This document shows positions 22,981 to 33,948 of a stretch of DNA of 64,000 nt, in pieces. The position numbers and the translations under genes are program-made. Numbering within the stretch: the stretch's first letter is position 1; each line of letters begins with the position of its first letter. The notes under the pieces are model-generated. The model saw only the letters and a program-made list of their open reading frames with translations, made no database searches and was not told where the DNA came from. Source of the DNA: Bombardia bombarda. Taxonomy: Eukaryota > Ascomycota > Sordariomycetes > Sordariales > Lasiosphaeriaceae. The stretch lies in assembly GCA_030512295.1 (NCBI GenBank), contig JAULSR010000001.1:6719001-6783000 (forward strand), read 5' to 3'.

Positions 22981-25260
22981 ATGTCGTCTTCGCCAACGCC
23001 GCTGCCGAGATGGCCAGAAGCGGACTGTTTTATCCAAGGAACGCCTGACATGTACGGTATGGGCATCCGGGTCGCCTTCTATGTCTTTTGGTTCGGTACC
23101 CTCCTCGTAATCAGATTTGTGCTCAAGTCCGTCAATGACAATGACCAAGACGCAATCAGACCATCGACAGACATACTCTCCTGGTCCTTGATATTCTTCT
23201 ACTATGCCGTGTTTATCGCCCTGGCCGTGACAGCATCCAAGGCAGCCAAGGAGATACATTCATACAGTGGCAGCGATGAAGACCAGCAACCGTTTCAGGC
23301 CGTCGAAGCATACATCACCATCCTACTCATCTCTATGCCAGCCTACCTCCAAATCCCCACCTTCGTTTTGAGCCTAGTCTTCGCCTGCCGTCCAGACTGG
23401 GATCCAAACTTCAAGACTCGGCGTGAGAAACGCGATGCCAATATGGATCTTATGCCCGCTTTCCATACCATCCTCATCCTCATTGTCAGCGGGGTACAGC
23501 TGTGGTTTTGGTGCTCCGGCGTCGAGACCCTCCGAACAAACAATTGCATACAGTTTGGCTTCCTGTTTGTCCGCGTCGATCTTTGCGCTCCTGGCGTTAG
23601 GGCCTTCAACATCATTGTCATTCTCACCGCCGTGGTGGCGAGTATACTTGGTATGGCCATTGATAGGGGGCTTTGGGCTCCTTTTCGCAGAAAGAGGAGG
23701 AAGAGGAGAAGAAGCAAGGGTGTCGGAGCAACGTACGTATGCCATTTGCTTCCTTTCGCGTCTGGTTTTCTCTCTCGGCCTGCCCCTGAGTTGACTAACG
23801 AGCTCATCAGCGACGCCAAAATTGCCATGCACATGGAGCTGGAAACCTTCTTCTACCTCTTCGTCAGCATTCTGCTTATCATCGCCATCGAACTTACGAT
23901 TAAATGGAACTGCATCCAAAGCGTAAACTATGCCTCCACCGCTGGCCAGCTGATCCCCCTGTTTATCAGCGTGTTTCTGGTCGCTTTCTTTTTGTATAAT
24001 TGGTGGCCGTCCGGTACTGGAGGTGATGGCAGCAATAGTACGAGCAGTACCAGCAGCCCTCCTAGCAGTCCCCCAAGCAGTGGAGACACCACAACCAGTG
24101 ACGAGGCTACCACCACCGTCAGCAGTCCTCCATCTAGTGGAGGCAATATTTCAAGCGAAAAGGACCCGTGGATGAGTGGTCCTTACTCCACGAGAGTGGT
24201 ACGAACCTTGTCATCGACCACGTCTGCATCGGACCATGCCAGCGTTGGTGGAGATAGTGCGGGAAACAGAGAAGGTAATGCAGGTGATGCAGATGACGGA
24301 GGGGGTGAAGGAGCTGAGGGAGGAGGAGGAGGAGATGTAGGGGGAGATGGAGGGGGAGGAGGAGAAGGAGGAGCGGGAGATGGAGGAAGAGGAGGAGGAG
24401 ATGGAGGAGGAGGAGAAGGAGATGGAGGAGGAGGAGGAGGAGGAGGAGGAGGAGGGGCGGGAGAAGCAAACGAGCCAGACAGCTCGAAAGACGCAGAAGA
24501 TCCGAAAAAGCCCGAGCAGTCAAAAGATCCCGAAGACCCGAAAGGCGCCGAGCAAACAAAAGACCTCGATAATCCAAAAGACGAAACAACGCCGCTATCA
24601 CAAAAGGTGTCACCATACTTTTCGGAAGATTTCGAGTCTCCTCCTGTGACATCCCGTCATATGTATCACACAAGATCTTCATCGCAGCGGCGGTCATCGT
24701 GTCCAGATGTCCCCGAATATCTTGATGCAACGCTTCACCACAGACCCTACTTAGGACCTGCTGGAGAAACAATGGGGTCCATATCAACAAGGTCCGGCTC
24801 CAGGCCAAGAGACAGAACCCGAACCTCAGTACAAAGGACTGGAGTGTCAGTCTCAGTGTCGCCATCGAAGCCTAGCACCACGCCGAAGCACCACTATGGA
24901 GCGTCAAGCTCGAATACCAGTCCTAAAGCGCATTCATCAAGGCCAAGTCTGGATACGTCGTCGAGGCCGGAAAGTGCAGAGACCCAGGAAAGTAGTCTCG
25001 AAAGTCGGAGGAGACATAGGAGACATCACAGTCAGCAGAGCCAAGTAGGCCGGGATACCCACGAGAATGGTAGGAGTCACGGTAGTGGTGAGAGAGTGAG
25101 AGAGATCGAGAAGCTTCGAGAAAGCTTGGAGCTTCGGGTCCGAGAGCCTCGAGACCGCCAAAAACGCCGAGAACGTTGGGAGCGTCGAGACCATCTGCAG
25201 CACCTGGAGGATCAAAATGTTCGCGAGTATCAGGACAGCCACGCCCATCAACGCTTCTGA
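22981..25260 (+). CDS. Seven-transmembrane protein with long Gly-rich charged tail, 733 aa
   Basis: I do not recognise a named family. Two exons (22981-23732, 23811-25260) surround a 78-bp intron (GTACGT, branch-like CTAAC, TCAG). The intron is a multiple of three and open, so it can be mistaken for coding. The spliced protein is 733 aa. Seven hydrophobic segments are visible at roughly 27-50, 62-86, 108-135, 158-182, 205-231, 260-283 and 292-314. A very basic loop lies between segments 5 and 6 (RRKRRKRRRSKG). After about residue 316 the protein is soluble-looking: a Ser/Thr/Gly region, a run of Gly/Glu/Asp repeats encoded by GGA/GAG repeats (24290-24465), KDPEDPK-like repeats, then an Arg/Ser/His/Glu-rich end. 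A signalling or scaffold role at a membrane is possible but unproven. Confidence 0.8.
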   Translation: MSSSPTPLPRWPEADCFIQGTPDMYGMGIRVAFYVFWFGTLLVIRFVLKSVNDNDQDAIRPSTDILSWSLIFFYYAVFIALAVTASKAAKEIHSYSGSDEDQQPFQAVEAYITILLISMPAYLQIPTFVLSLVFACRPDWDPNFKTRREKRDANMDLMPAFHTILILIVSGVQLWFWCSGVETLRTNNCIQFGFLFVRVDLCAPGVRAFNIIVILTAVVASILGMAIDRGLWAPFRRKRRKRRRSKGVGATYVCHLLPFASGFLSRPAPELTNELISDAKIAMHMELETFFYLFVSILLIIAIELTIKWNCIQSVNYASTAGQLIPLFISVFLVAFFLYNWWPSGTGGDGSNSTSSTSSPPSSPPSSGDTTTSDEATTTVSSPPSSGGNISSEKDPWMSGPYSTRVVRTLSSTTSASDHASVGGDSAGNREGNAGDADDGGGEGAEGGGGGDVGGDGGGGGEGGAGDGGRGGGDGGGGEGDGGGGGGGGGGGAGEANEPDSSKDAEDPKKPEQSKDPEDPKGAEQTKDLDNPKDETTPLSQKVSPYFSEDFESPPVTSRHMYHTRSSSQRRSSCPDVPEYLDATLHHRPYLGPAGETMGSISTRSGSRPRDRTRTSVQRTGVSVSVSPSKPSTTPKHHYGASSSNTSPKAHSSRPSLDTSSRPESAETQESSLESRRRHRRHHSQQSQVGRDTHENGRSHGSGERVREIEKLRESLELRVREPRDRQKRRERWERRDHLQHLEDQNVREYQDSHAHQRF
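24290..24465 (+). repeat. GGA/GAG low-complexity tract inside a coding region
   Basis: Imperfect GGA/GAG/GAT triplets run for about 175 bp. In the gene's frame they encode Gly, Glu, Asp and Ala, mainly Gly. The tract preserves the reading frame, and its length may vary between isolates. Confidence 0.85.
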
Positions 25261-26189
25261 GGACTCTGGGGGCGTCTGCAATTTAACGGTTGTGAAGGGC
25301 GCCTAGATCAGGATCTATTTGTCCAGTCGATGTACTTCTGGCCTGGCTAGCAATGGTTTGGGGGGGTACGTGATTGAGATGCCCCGGGGGGGGGGGGGAG
25401 GAAAGGGGCTGAAAGCTGAAGTTGCTAGGGATGGAAAAGAAAAGCGCGCGCGCGAAGACATTTCCCTTGGTTATACGCTCACAACTATTGAGAGGTAATA
25501 CGAAAACTGGGCGGATTTCGGGATTTCTGGTGGTGTAGATATTTTCAGTTTTACCTATTATAGGTAGGTATGTAGCTAGATAGATCGGGTTTACTGGCGT
25601 GGACGCCCTGGCCGAGGGGTGTGTTGGTGGGGGGTGACCTGTGCGCCACCCACTTTCTTCTTCAGCCAGGCCATTGCCCTTTTCCCCGGCCTTCTTCGCT
25701 CTTGCAACCACATAGAAATACACTCCAAAGAACAGGAAGGCGCGACTGCTCCCAGCCATGGACGGCCCATAACGTTGACCCGCCGATATGACCATCCATC
25801 TCGCCTACCTTACCTAATCGTAGGTACCTACGTATCTACCTTGAGCTGGCAAAAGCACCAAATCGGACAGTGGTTGATCGCGCAGCATTCGTGCTCTCTT
25901 TGACAACCGGGCAGCTTGATTCCACGCTCTTGTCCCAGCAGCAATAAAACAAGCAGACAATAATCGAGGCAACTTTTCTTCCCTTCTTTCCCTTCGATAC
26001 TGCACGCCTATTTGACCTGACATCGTTGTCTTGCAAAATAATTCAAGGTGCATCACAATGGATTCCATGATGCACATCACAAAGAATTCCATGATACATG
26101 AAGCTGTGAGCATTCTCCGCTGCCCGCGCTGGTCATGGAAGTATGTCGAATCTTGTCGCTTCTCGTAGGTCTAGAATCTAGATACTGAC
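25261..26189. other. Gene-free stretch before the decayed gene
   Basis: This holds a 12-base G tract at 25386-25397, TAGG-type repeats near 25560 and 25810-25835, and AT-rich spacer. An open frame starting ATG at 26058 is in the same frame as the decayed gene but ends TAG at 26166. It could be a lost upstream part or chance, so it is not annotated as coding. Confidence 0.5.
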
Positions 26190-28166
26190 ATGTGTGCGGA
26201 TTCGCACACTAGAAACGACTCACTTTTTGCGTCGCCGACCCTTGCGGACTTTGACAACAACTCGCAAGCTTTTGAGCGGTTATACTTTGGTCGAATATAC
26301 GCCGACCCATCTGTCTATTAGGAAACGACGCAAACAGGCGTGATCTTTCCTGACCACGTTTGGGAAGGCACCAACTCGGAAAAATGGCTGCCCTATCTCC
26401 AATATAACATGGAGTTCTTTGTCATCGACTTCGTGAGATTCGTTTAGAAGAGATCATCTTGCCTATACTACCCAAACAAGAACAAGAAAAAGCGGAGGGA
26501 AGGATTACCATACTTCGACACACCCATCAGGTCGAAGCCGGTAAAGGAGAAATCAGTCCAGGTACAGCCAGCTGAGGTGGAAGCAACTACCCGCGAAACG
26601 GATGAGGCCTTGTTCAAGGATAGCGAAGAAGACCAAGAGGCCGACAGCAATGCGGAGTCCAGCGATACAAACTCTGGCGTGGCGCCGCCGGTCCAACAAC
26701 CACCAAATGAAGGGCGACAACCAGTCACTCCCGAAGGTCAAATTACATCCCAAATCGACAAAATTATATCCAAAATCAACAAATTCTTTCGCACATTGCC
26801 CATCAACTTGGCCAAAACAGCATTGTCCGCAGAGTCTAGTCAGGAGAATCAAGGTAAAAAGCCAGAAAAGGGCGAAGTGCCAGAGATTACAATTGATAAA
26901 GCAGGATTCGAAGAACTCAGCAAAGAGGAAAGTTACCGGGTAAGAACAGCTTTCCTCAGATATGAGCTGGTCACGCGCTTGTACGGGATACCATTCTACC
27001 AGGCTCAGATTTTCAGAGGTGCTTTGAAGGCAGATGAGTCTCGATTTCTTAAGCAACTGCACCCCCGACACCAAGAAGAGCTGGCTTGTATTCACGAGTA
27101 CGTCATGAAAACCTACCGTCGCATGCTCCAGGAGTTGAGTCTTAACTGTCTTTCGGACAAGAAGCACATCGAAAATCGTCACAAACCTGGTATGGAGCAC
27201 ATTGAAGAATAGCACGCTTTGTTTGACACCGCTTTTGACCAGAAAGAGGAACGCCCGTCCGAAAAGCAATTCATGGAAAAGCTGCTCAAGGGCAAAAGTG
27301 CCCAGTGGTCAGATCGAGACTTGACCGATACCTTTTGCGCATGTCTTGCACGACTAGGACTCGGGTTTCTTGGATACATGATGAGAAGTCCCATCGGCGT
27401 CAGGCAAAGGGTTTTGAAGGAGTATTACACTCTTCTAATTCCGCCTTCGAGTCGCGATATGGCTGATACTTCCGTCTTATTCATGTACCGCGGTTGCATG
27501 AACACTGTTTCTGCCATGCGAAGTCCATCACACTGCAAATTGTACAACGAGCAAGACGCTCATGGCAACGCGGCCTGGCGGGCAGCAATTGCCCTTGTAG
27601 CTTCAACATCGGCGACGCAAACGGAAATGATCGATATTCATGATTCGAATGAGGATGACGACCCGACTGTGGATGATAAATTGGCCGTAGGTATGGATCC
27701 GCTACCCTATTGGACTCTCCGAACCCTTGGGTGGGTTTTCTGGGACACGGAGAAGCTGCTCGCTCTGGGTATCGTCGATACTGTGCCAACAAACGAGGTT
27801 CAGGGCACGTCGCTTCCTGGTGTGAGGACTGACAAGGGTGACACATATGTAATATCGGATGATATACGCAAAAATGAAGCTCCTGCTCGACTTTCTTCGA
27901 CCATCAGCTTCTTTGATGAACTTGCCGAGACGACGAGGAAATTGGGAGGAAACAGGAGCCTGGGGCTCGACGAGTGTCCCTGGACGGTTCAGCCGGGTTT
28001 GAGTCCACCACCTCCACGTCTGGTAACGGCCAACAAATTCGTGTCGCTCTTGGAGGAAGCCAAGAAATACCAGCTTGATGTGGTGTTCACTAAAGATACG
28101 CACGCACTTCCAAAGCCTTCCAAAGATGCAGTCTCACTAGGGGATGGGGTGGGCAGGTCTGACTAG
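26190..28166 (+). pseudogene. Decayed fungal protein gene with three in-frame TAG codons
   Basis: One reading frame runs from ATG at 26190 to TAG at 28164, about 658 codons, interrupted only by TAG at 26319, 26445 and 27210. Sequence on both sides of each stop stays protein-like in the same frame: RIYADPSVY-stop-ETTQTGVIF, VIDFVRFV-stop-KRSSCLYY and PGMEHIEE-stop-HALFDTAF. There is no frameshift, and no convincing introns remove all three stops. Each stop is one C-to-T change from CAG (Gln), the pattern expected of repeat-induced point mutation or cytosine deamination. I do not recognise the function. The segment FLRYELVTRLYGIPFYQ with EELACIHEYV loosely resembles uncharacterised fungal proteins of the F-box-like type. 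The only intact stretch of size is the last 316 codons. It sits next to dispersed repeat copy D. Confidence 0.72.
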
Positions 28167-31100
28167 GAAGATTCCAAGTCCAGGACTCAAACACTTGCAG
28201 AGTACAGGGCGGACATTGAAAAACAGAATGTTGCATGCTGAAGAGTCTTCGGCCTCACATCAATAGGCATGACATAGCTAGGAGTAGTTGATAGTCTGTA
28301 GTTCTAGCGAAGCTTTAAGAGCGATTAGCGTTTGAACATTGAAAATGCTCCATGGGGTGATGGTGTCTGCTCCTCTTAAGTCAAGATTGATAATGAGAAG
28401 CTCGCGACGTACCGTAAAAAAGGTCCCTCCATTCCGTAGTAAACCCCCAAACTCACCGCATAATGTACCATCCCACGCCAAGGCTGTAAACTACAGCCAA
28501 ATCCCCCAACTCCATTGCACGCAGTTTTTCAATTTCTATCACTACTAGCAATTTGGTGGTAAGGGTATAAATGGAGTAGTTACAGCTGGGACAAATGCAA
28601 ATGGGATAGTTTCAGATGAGGTAGTTGTAGGTGGTGTAGTTATACGTGGTTGGCGGTAATCCATGGTACAATGACAAGGAATTGACCCTCCTGATTTCTC
28701 TGTCCGAAACAAGCTACAATATGGAGCAACAAGTCTGGCAATAACCCAATTATCAAGCGTTCTGGCATGGCTCGCGCCTTCCGCCATCTGCTGCAGCAAG
28801 CCAGCAACCAGCAAGTACTGTCACTTGTCCCGCTGTTAGTGAAGCTTATTTTCTTCACCCTAAATTTCTGGGTGCGGGACTCGCCTCATAACAGATCCGC
28901 TGGAAGGACTACTTTCGAAAATACAACGAGGAGACGGTTTGGGAAATGAAAAGAATACCTACCTAGTGTTTATGCCGCCCACGAAATGCAACCAGGTGAT
29001 CGCCTGCCATTCCCCAGACTCACAGCAAGCAGCGGCGGTAGATGCACCCTCCGAAAGTACGTTAATCTCTACCTTCTTCAAGGAAGACGAGTCTTATTTT
29101 AAACGCCAACATTGCCCGCTACATCCCAACACATCACCGCCCATCCGCCGAGGAGTGGATGCGCATCTATGGATCATGATATTGCCAAGGAATTGCAAGG
29201 TATGACAGGAGTGTATGAAGAAGAAGACGGTTACTCCTCGTTAATATCTTCTCAGCGCGTCTATCAACGATACTTGGGTATTTGAATTTAGTCCTTCTTT
29301 GGATTTACGTCTATGGCATATCATTGATTTCAGAAGATAGGGGTAAAAATATACCTGGCACTAAACATATATAATCTGCAAGTGGAGTTAGGTAGATGAC
29401 ATGGAATAGAAAAGCTGGTGAACGGTGCGGAATTCTATACTCTGCATTGTAAACATGCACGTCATCTTTCAGTTAGTAGTGCACGGCGTAGGTAGTACTA
29501 GTGCAATGTAAGCTGGTATTGAAGCGAATGCGAGTCTGATAGGACAAGTGAGAATTTACGTTGATAAGTATAAGCGACAAAAGGGGTTGAAAAGGAGGTG
29601 GACATACGCATAACCCCCAGATTTTCTGGTTGTAACTGCAACGCTTACATACATCTTCCAGCGTCCATGTACCTTGATCTCATGCAAGCTCATCGAGTCT
29701 GCCTGCGAAGCTTACCTGCGGATTATGGGTACCTAGGTACTTCGTACCTTGCCTTTGATCACGACTCCGATTCTGGTTTCGGAATCGGAGATGGAGGCCT
29801 GGACCCGGAGTTGCCTGTGATCAACAGGCCAGCTTTCTGCAAGAGTCAAAGAGGTTGAAAAGTCGAGAGATTTCCAATTACTATATAATCAACCACGTGT
29901 CCAATCATTTTGCAGATTGTTGATCAAAGGGGTTTGAGGATCGCGCCTCTGATCATCTGGCCAAAAAGTACTTCGTAATTCGAGTCCGTCAGTCTGGGCG
30001 CCATTGCGCAAAAGACGCCAAGAACACTTCAATGGACCCAGCATCGAACCTGTCCGCCCCCCTTGCAAAGGCCCGAGCGGCATTCAGCAATTTATCCCCG
30101 CCAATTTTTGTTGACAGCAACGCTAGACTGCAACGAGCGCGCGCTGGCCTCAAAACCCCGGTCTGAGGAAGCTAGCAATGACCCAAACCTGACCGCCTCC
30201 ATGCGGGCGGGACGGTTAGTGGCCCAAGCTCCCCAACAATGTGGGCAGACCGCCCGCTGGCGAGACTCGAGATCCGGGTTGCCCCGCTATAATTTGGTAA
30301 GGACGTAAATTGCCTGCCCAGAACTTGCTAGATAATTCCTGAGACAAGATGAGCCTTCCCAAGTTCAACAAACAGTTTGGCGACTTTTGGTTGGTTGAGG
30401 ACACAGGCTTGGCCATGTTCCCTTTTCCGATTCTTTGATTGGCTCCTTTTATTTTCCCAAAAGGAGGTCTGTTGAGACAAGATAAGGATCAAGGTTTGAG
30501 CTTGACGTCGACTGCCGCGATGGCGTGTTTGAAGCACGAGGGACGGCGCGTCTAGGCGGCCGACGGAGACAGCAGCCGGCAACTTATTCATGGTTACTGC
30601 CGTATTGCAGCGACCGGGAACTACCGTGAGCTTGTAGCTTCCACTGTAGCTCGAAGCTTGGCTGTGGCTCGGCAGGCCCTGGCCTGCGCTTGCCATCTGA
30701 GCCATGTTAGACGAACGCGCAACCATCATGACTCCCCAAATTGCAATTGGCCGGCCCACACACCATCCCAGGTACCTTACCAAACATAGAACGATCATCA
30801 GGGAGGGAGGGGAGGAAGAGGAGAGGAGGTGTGAGGGGAGCGGAGCGGAGGGGAGGAGGGGTACTTCGTATGGCATGTTGCTTGTTGTTAGGTAGGCAGG
30901 AGGGCCCGACAGCTCCTTTCAACATTCCCGTCCAACTACGAAGTACCAGCTACCAGCCTGTCCAGCCAGCCAGAGGTTTGGAAGGGTCGGAGGTCCGGGC
31001 TTCAACTTATATTGAGTCCTGCCCTCCTCTGTCTCCCGACCTTCACAGGACCCTCCGACCTCCTCCACCTCCTAGCACCTCCAAAGCATCTCCATTTTAT

Positions 31101-31199
31101 CGCTACCTTTGCGCCATCTACCGTGTCGTTGTTGTTGTCCTTAGTCTGGCCTTTGTATTTTTTAAATTCGCGTTGAATCGCTTAGCAGACTCACCCGTC
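28167..31199. other. 3 kb gene-free, repeat-bearing stretch
   Basis: This contains repeat copy D (28375-28670), possible gene remnants at 28895-29200, and a perfect 9-bp inverted repeat at about 29767-29792 (CTCCGATTC, 8-base loop, GAATCGGAG). The promoter of the next gene occupies the right end. The remnants translate to fragments such as RWKDYFRKYNEETVWEM and IARYIPTHHRPSAEEW, which are not joinable into a gene. Confidence 0.5.
28375..28670 (+). repeat. Dispersed repeat, copy D (longest, forward orientation)
   Basis: The order is tail, GCAATTTGGTGGTA junction, then a degraded array of 15-bp units (AATGGGATAGTTTCAG, GAGGTAGTTGTAGGTG, TAGTTATACGTGG) at 28555-28650. The tail holds CTCGCGACGTACCGTAAAAA and ACTCACCGCATAATGTACCA. 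Copies A and B match this copy over both parts, on the opposite strand. Confidence 0.7.
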
Positions 31200-32292
31200 A
31201 TGTCGTCCCGACTTACAACCCCCGTCTCCAAGTTGACGCGTTCCATCAGCTCAACTGCCTCAGCTGCTCGCCCGAGCCACGTCCTCAGCAACGGCTCCAA
31301 AGGGGCCTCGGCCGCTGGCAGGAAACGACAGAGCCAGGCTGTCGAAACCGCCGACATGGCAGATGTAAGCAGCTTTTTTTTCTTTCCCTCTCTTCACTCT
31401 TCTTCTCTTCTGCCTTGTCATGTCATCCAGTCATCGTGCCATCCACATTCCACACTTCCCCATTCAGCTCAGCCCTCCATGTCGGACACCGAGTCACCGA
31501 ATTCCTCGGTCATGCATCTTCGGCCGCCGGCAACTACACTAGCCCTGCAACCCCAGTCACTGCACACACACACACACACACTTATGCATCTCTCGGGGGC
31601 TTTCCCCTTTGGTGAATCCGAGCGAATCCCCCCATCACCGAACCCATCCCTCCCACAATCCACCCACTTTCTGTTCTAGAACGATGCAAATGGAAGCCTG
31701 CCTTCTCATCACCAACAAAAAAAAGACAGCCCCATTTCTCAGTTCCAAGGTACAATCCCCAATAACTAACCCAACAAACCCATAGCACTACTCCACCGCC
31801 GCCACCGCCGCAACCCCCCATCGTCCCACGCCGCGACCCCAACGCACCATCCCCCTGATGCAAGGCTTTCGGACATCGGCCCCGAAGCCCGCGCGCCTCG
31901 AGGCCGCCACCATCGACACGGCCTTCCTCCCGAACCTCATGGCGGACGAGTACAGTTACGACCCCTACGCCAACATCCGTGTCCCGCTCATGCCAGACAA
32001 CCACTCGCCGCCCGCCGGCTTCCGCCAGCCGGAGGCGGTCGACGCGCCCCTGCCGCGGCCAGAGATTCTGGTCGTCGCCGCGAACCCGGAGCTGGTGCTG
32101 CCCGCGGCCTTGACCGAGGTCGAGGGCATGGGTGTTGACGGCGTCGAGCTCAAGTTTGCGCACGAGCTGGGCAGGGAGGAGGAGCCGGAGCCGACGATGC
32201 TGACGGATTTGTGGAAGGGCCTAGTGGAGGATGTGTTTGGGAGTAGTAGTAATAGTAGTGGTAGTCGTAGTGGTAAATACGCGCCGGTTTAA
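31200..32292 (+). CDS. Conserved-looking small protein, possible mitochondrial presequence, 223 aa
   Basis: The function is not recognised. Exon 1 is 31200-31364 and exon 2 is 31786-32292; the intron has GTAAGC and ATAG ends with a branch-like CTAAC 22 bp before the acceptor. At 421 bp it is the longest intron in the window. The N-terminus (MSSRLTTPVSKLTRSISST) is rich in Ser, Thr and Arg and lacks acidic residues, as in a mitochondrial targeting peptide. The second exon carries RTIPLMQGFRTSAPKPARLE, then FLPNLMADEYSYDPYANIRV and VPLMPDNHSPPAGF, then acidic sequence and a Ser/Gly run near the end (GSSSNSSGSRSG). An internal exon cannot be excluded. The coding signal is fair; the role is unknown. 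Confidence 0.65.
31563..31582 (+). repeat. (CA)10 microsatellite in an intron
   Basis: Ten or so CA units lie inside the 421-bp intron of the gene at 31200-32292. Confidence 0.9.
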
Positions 32293-33948
32293 GCTGGGGG
32301 TGTATTAACTAAGGCAAGTAAAGTGGGATGGGATGGGGGATTGTGTACTTCTTTTTGTGTTTGTGGCGTTTCTTTTAGCTGTTTCCAGTACTACCAGTGT
32401 CGGGACGACCTGGAACTGATGATGACTGATCTATCCGTGTCAGTGGATGGTGGGAGGATAGAGCTATTGCGATGCTCATCTTGCCGAGCGCTATAATTGA
32501 CACGTCGGCAACGGGTTGATTCACCCGCCAACCTCTATGCTCTCAATGACTGTTGACTTTGTTCATGGTGTGTTTTCGTCGAGTGTGTTGGATGAGAGAA
32601 CGAGCAATGTCTGGACTGCGTACATTGTTATTTTGTGAACAGCAGTCAGTCACTGATGCGACTCGTGTTAATTGTGCTTGAGATAGTCCACACATACTTG
32701 AAATGGATTCCTTGAACTTAAGTGACCAAATATTCACAGCATCACATAACAACGCTTCCATATCAAGCAACGAAGTTTTGGATCATTTACCAATGAAACA
32801 CTACTCATCTCTACGGCAAAGCTTATCCGCATAAATAAACAATTACTAGAAACACGAGAAATATCCTGTATATCCTGTTTAAGAAAAAGAAAAGCTATTG
32901 TCGAGATGCTGATACCCGTGTTATAAAACCCAAGAACCAGCTAGCTGGTCCCCGTTGATTTCGGGACACTTCGTCCGTAAGTCACACATAACACTCACTA
33001 CCTTACCTACCAAGTAGATTGTATCCCATATCTTTAACCACCTTACCTCACCTCAGTTGCGAGCGACCAACAAACAAATGACATTACCCCATGATTTGCC
33101 CATATGTCCGGTGAAAGCAAGTACAGCATCGATCAGAAAGTCCGTTTACACCTGCGCGTGGTGTAAACAGACACAAAGTATGCCCACCTTTCGCATGCTC
33201 CCACCATTCACCTACATAACTACCCACCTAAAGATTCTAACTGCTTCAAGGTTGTATGAAACCAGTCATAATGAACCGAACCGCTAAAATTAATGATTCA
33301 CTACCTAAAAAAAAAGTACTGCCTATCTATACAACCCCTCCACGTACGTAATCATGACTATGCCTCCTGTTACCAGATAAGCTTGCCCGCTGCTGCTCCA
33401 TAATATCTGTTTCGTACCGAATCCCCGTGATGAAAGGGACACGAAAGACCCCCATCCTAGGTTGCTTGTGTGCTCTCTTTCCTTCCTTCCGTCTGCCTGC
33501 TTGCCCGCCCGTACGCCAGCCCAGCCCACCCTCCGCCTGCCTCACCAGTACCGCCGACTGGTACCGTTCGTTTTTTTTCACTCTGTTATGTTTAGTTGTC
33601 CGCTGAACGTTTGTTCGTTAAATACTAACCAGGGCAGATGAAAGACGTGGCTCCATTTATCCACACCCGCCCCTCCCTTCATCTCTTTTCCTCCTCGTGG
33701 TAGTAGCAGTGAAAATGAAAAACGACCATGTCATCTTTTCCCGTACTCGTTACCAAACCACCCACCGACCCACCCCTCTCTATCTCTCTTTCTCTCTTCT
33801 TCCCGAATCCTAACCAATCCCAATCACTCAATCAAAGCGTCATATGATCAAACCCACCCATGTCATCCACATTACTACTACTACCCCTACCTACGACCTC
33901 CTTCCCCTTCCCCTTCCAATCCAGCGGCTCGCTACTAGAGTTAAAGTT
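32293..33948. other. 1.7 kb convergent intergenic space
   Basis: This lies between the 3' ends of the 223-aa protein gene and RAE1. It is AT-rich in the middle and pyrimidine-rich near 33760-33830. Nothing beyond short overlapping open frames was found. Confidence 0.55.

Noticed and set aside
23733..23810. Reading the in-frame open segment of the seven-helix protein as coding
   Set aside because: It has GTACGT, a CTAAC branch site and TCAG, and its translation breaks a smooth loop; it is better explained as an intron.
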